DNA of 40,016 nucleotides from JAAYHC01 sp964483175 (GTDB lineage: Bacteria > Bacillota > UBA5301): NCBI GenBank assembly GCA_964483175.1, contig CAZAAT010000012.1, positions 1 through 40,016 on the forward strand, read 5' to 3'. Made by a program: the position numbers and the translations under genes. Position 1 is the stretch's first letter. Each line of letters starts with the position of its first letter. Positions 39,922 through 40,016 of this stretch are shown one piece after another. Under the pieces are notes generated by a model. It was not told the origin of the DNA, ran no database searches, and saw nothing but the letters and a program-made list of their open reading frames with translations.

Positions 39922-40016
39922 TTATTGCGCTAGCAAGATTCGTGCTCCGATAGCGACCATAGCCAATCCTATCACTTTCCACCACGGAAACGGAATGCGT
40001 TCCATTCCGAGGATGC
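39922..40016 (-). CDS. Partial DMT/EamA-like transporter (C-terminal end)
   Basis: The last 31 codons of a gene that enters from beyond the window end. The tail reads ILGMERIPFPWWKVIGLAMV, then AIGARILLAQ and TAA at 39924-39922. One hydrophobic helix after a short amphipathic loop, with the pattern GxxRxPxxxxxxxGxxxxxxG, is like the end of drug/metabolite superfamily transporters (DUF606/YdcZ type). With only the tail available this is a tentative call. It is 22 bp upstream of rseC. Confidence 0.5.
   Translation of the reverse strand, partial: ILGMERIPFPWWKVIGLAMVAIGARILLAQ

Overview
The window looks like chromosome from a spore-forming member of the Firmicutes (class Clostridia, Peptococcaceae-like order). 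The evidence is a germination protease (gpr), a SpoIVFA/SpoIVFB pair, a T-box leader on leuS, a ribosomal-protein L27 precursor with its Prp protease, and a sodium- or proton-pumping Rnf complex typical of anaerobes. Base composition is roughly balanced and even across the window. I see no insertion sequence, prophage or CRISPR array. This is core chromosome: all genes except gpr and one small candidate ORF lie on the minus strand, so the biological reading order runs from high to low coordinates.

Reading along the minus strand: (1) 40016-32255 is an energy-conservation cluster: the end of a transporter gene, rseC, aspA, rnfC-D-G-E-A-B and apbE, packed with overlaps. (2) 32196-19413 is the classical shape, division and sporulation cluster: maf, radC, mreB-C-D, mrdA (PBP2), minC-D-E, rodA, spoIVFA, spoIVFB, a radical SAM gene, its DUF2344 partner, and rng. 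(3) 17517-9313 is a ribosome and housekeeping cluster: rplU, prp, rpmA, a terminator, obgE, yhbY, proB, proA, nadD, yqeK, an LCP-family gene and rsfS. (4) 9308-6399 is the leuS unit, with its own consensus promoter, a leucine T-box leader and a terminator. (5) 6334-4000 is a promoter and structured leader followed by a DUF362 ferredoxin gene, a VOC gene and a transaldolase gene. (6) 3936-1260 is comEA-comEC, which meets gpr (plus strand, 120-1268) tail to tail with a 9-bp overlap.

The most unusual structure is in the leuS leader. A complete tRNA-Ala(GGC) gene, with encoded CCA and the G3-U70 identity pair, sits inside the T-box riboswitch, between the Stem I/Stem III part and the T-box antiterminator/terminator. 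The specifier codon of this T-box is CTC (Leu), which fits leuS, so the embedded alanine tRNA is not its cognate ligand. An A/U-rich complementary pair flanks the tRNA, and its ACCA end is encoded a few nucleotides upstream of the UGGU bulge that normally captures the ligand tRNA. I know of no described precedent, but I could not search.

Secondary points of interest are a long structured leader before the DUF362 gene, a 41-residue membrane-protein ORF opposite the obgE promoters, aspA placed directly in front of the rnf operon, a radC gene with no ordinary start codon at the expected place, and several inverted repeats in short intergenic gaps.
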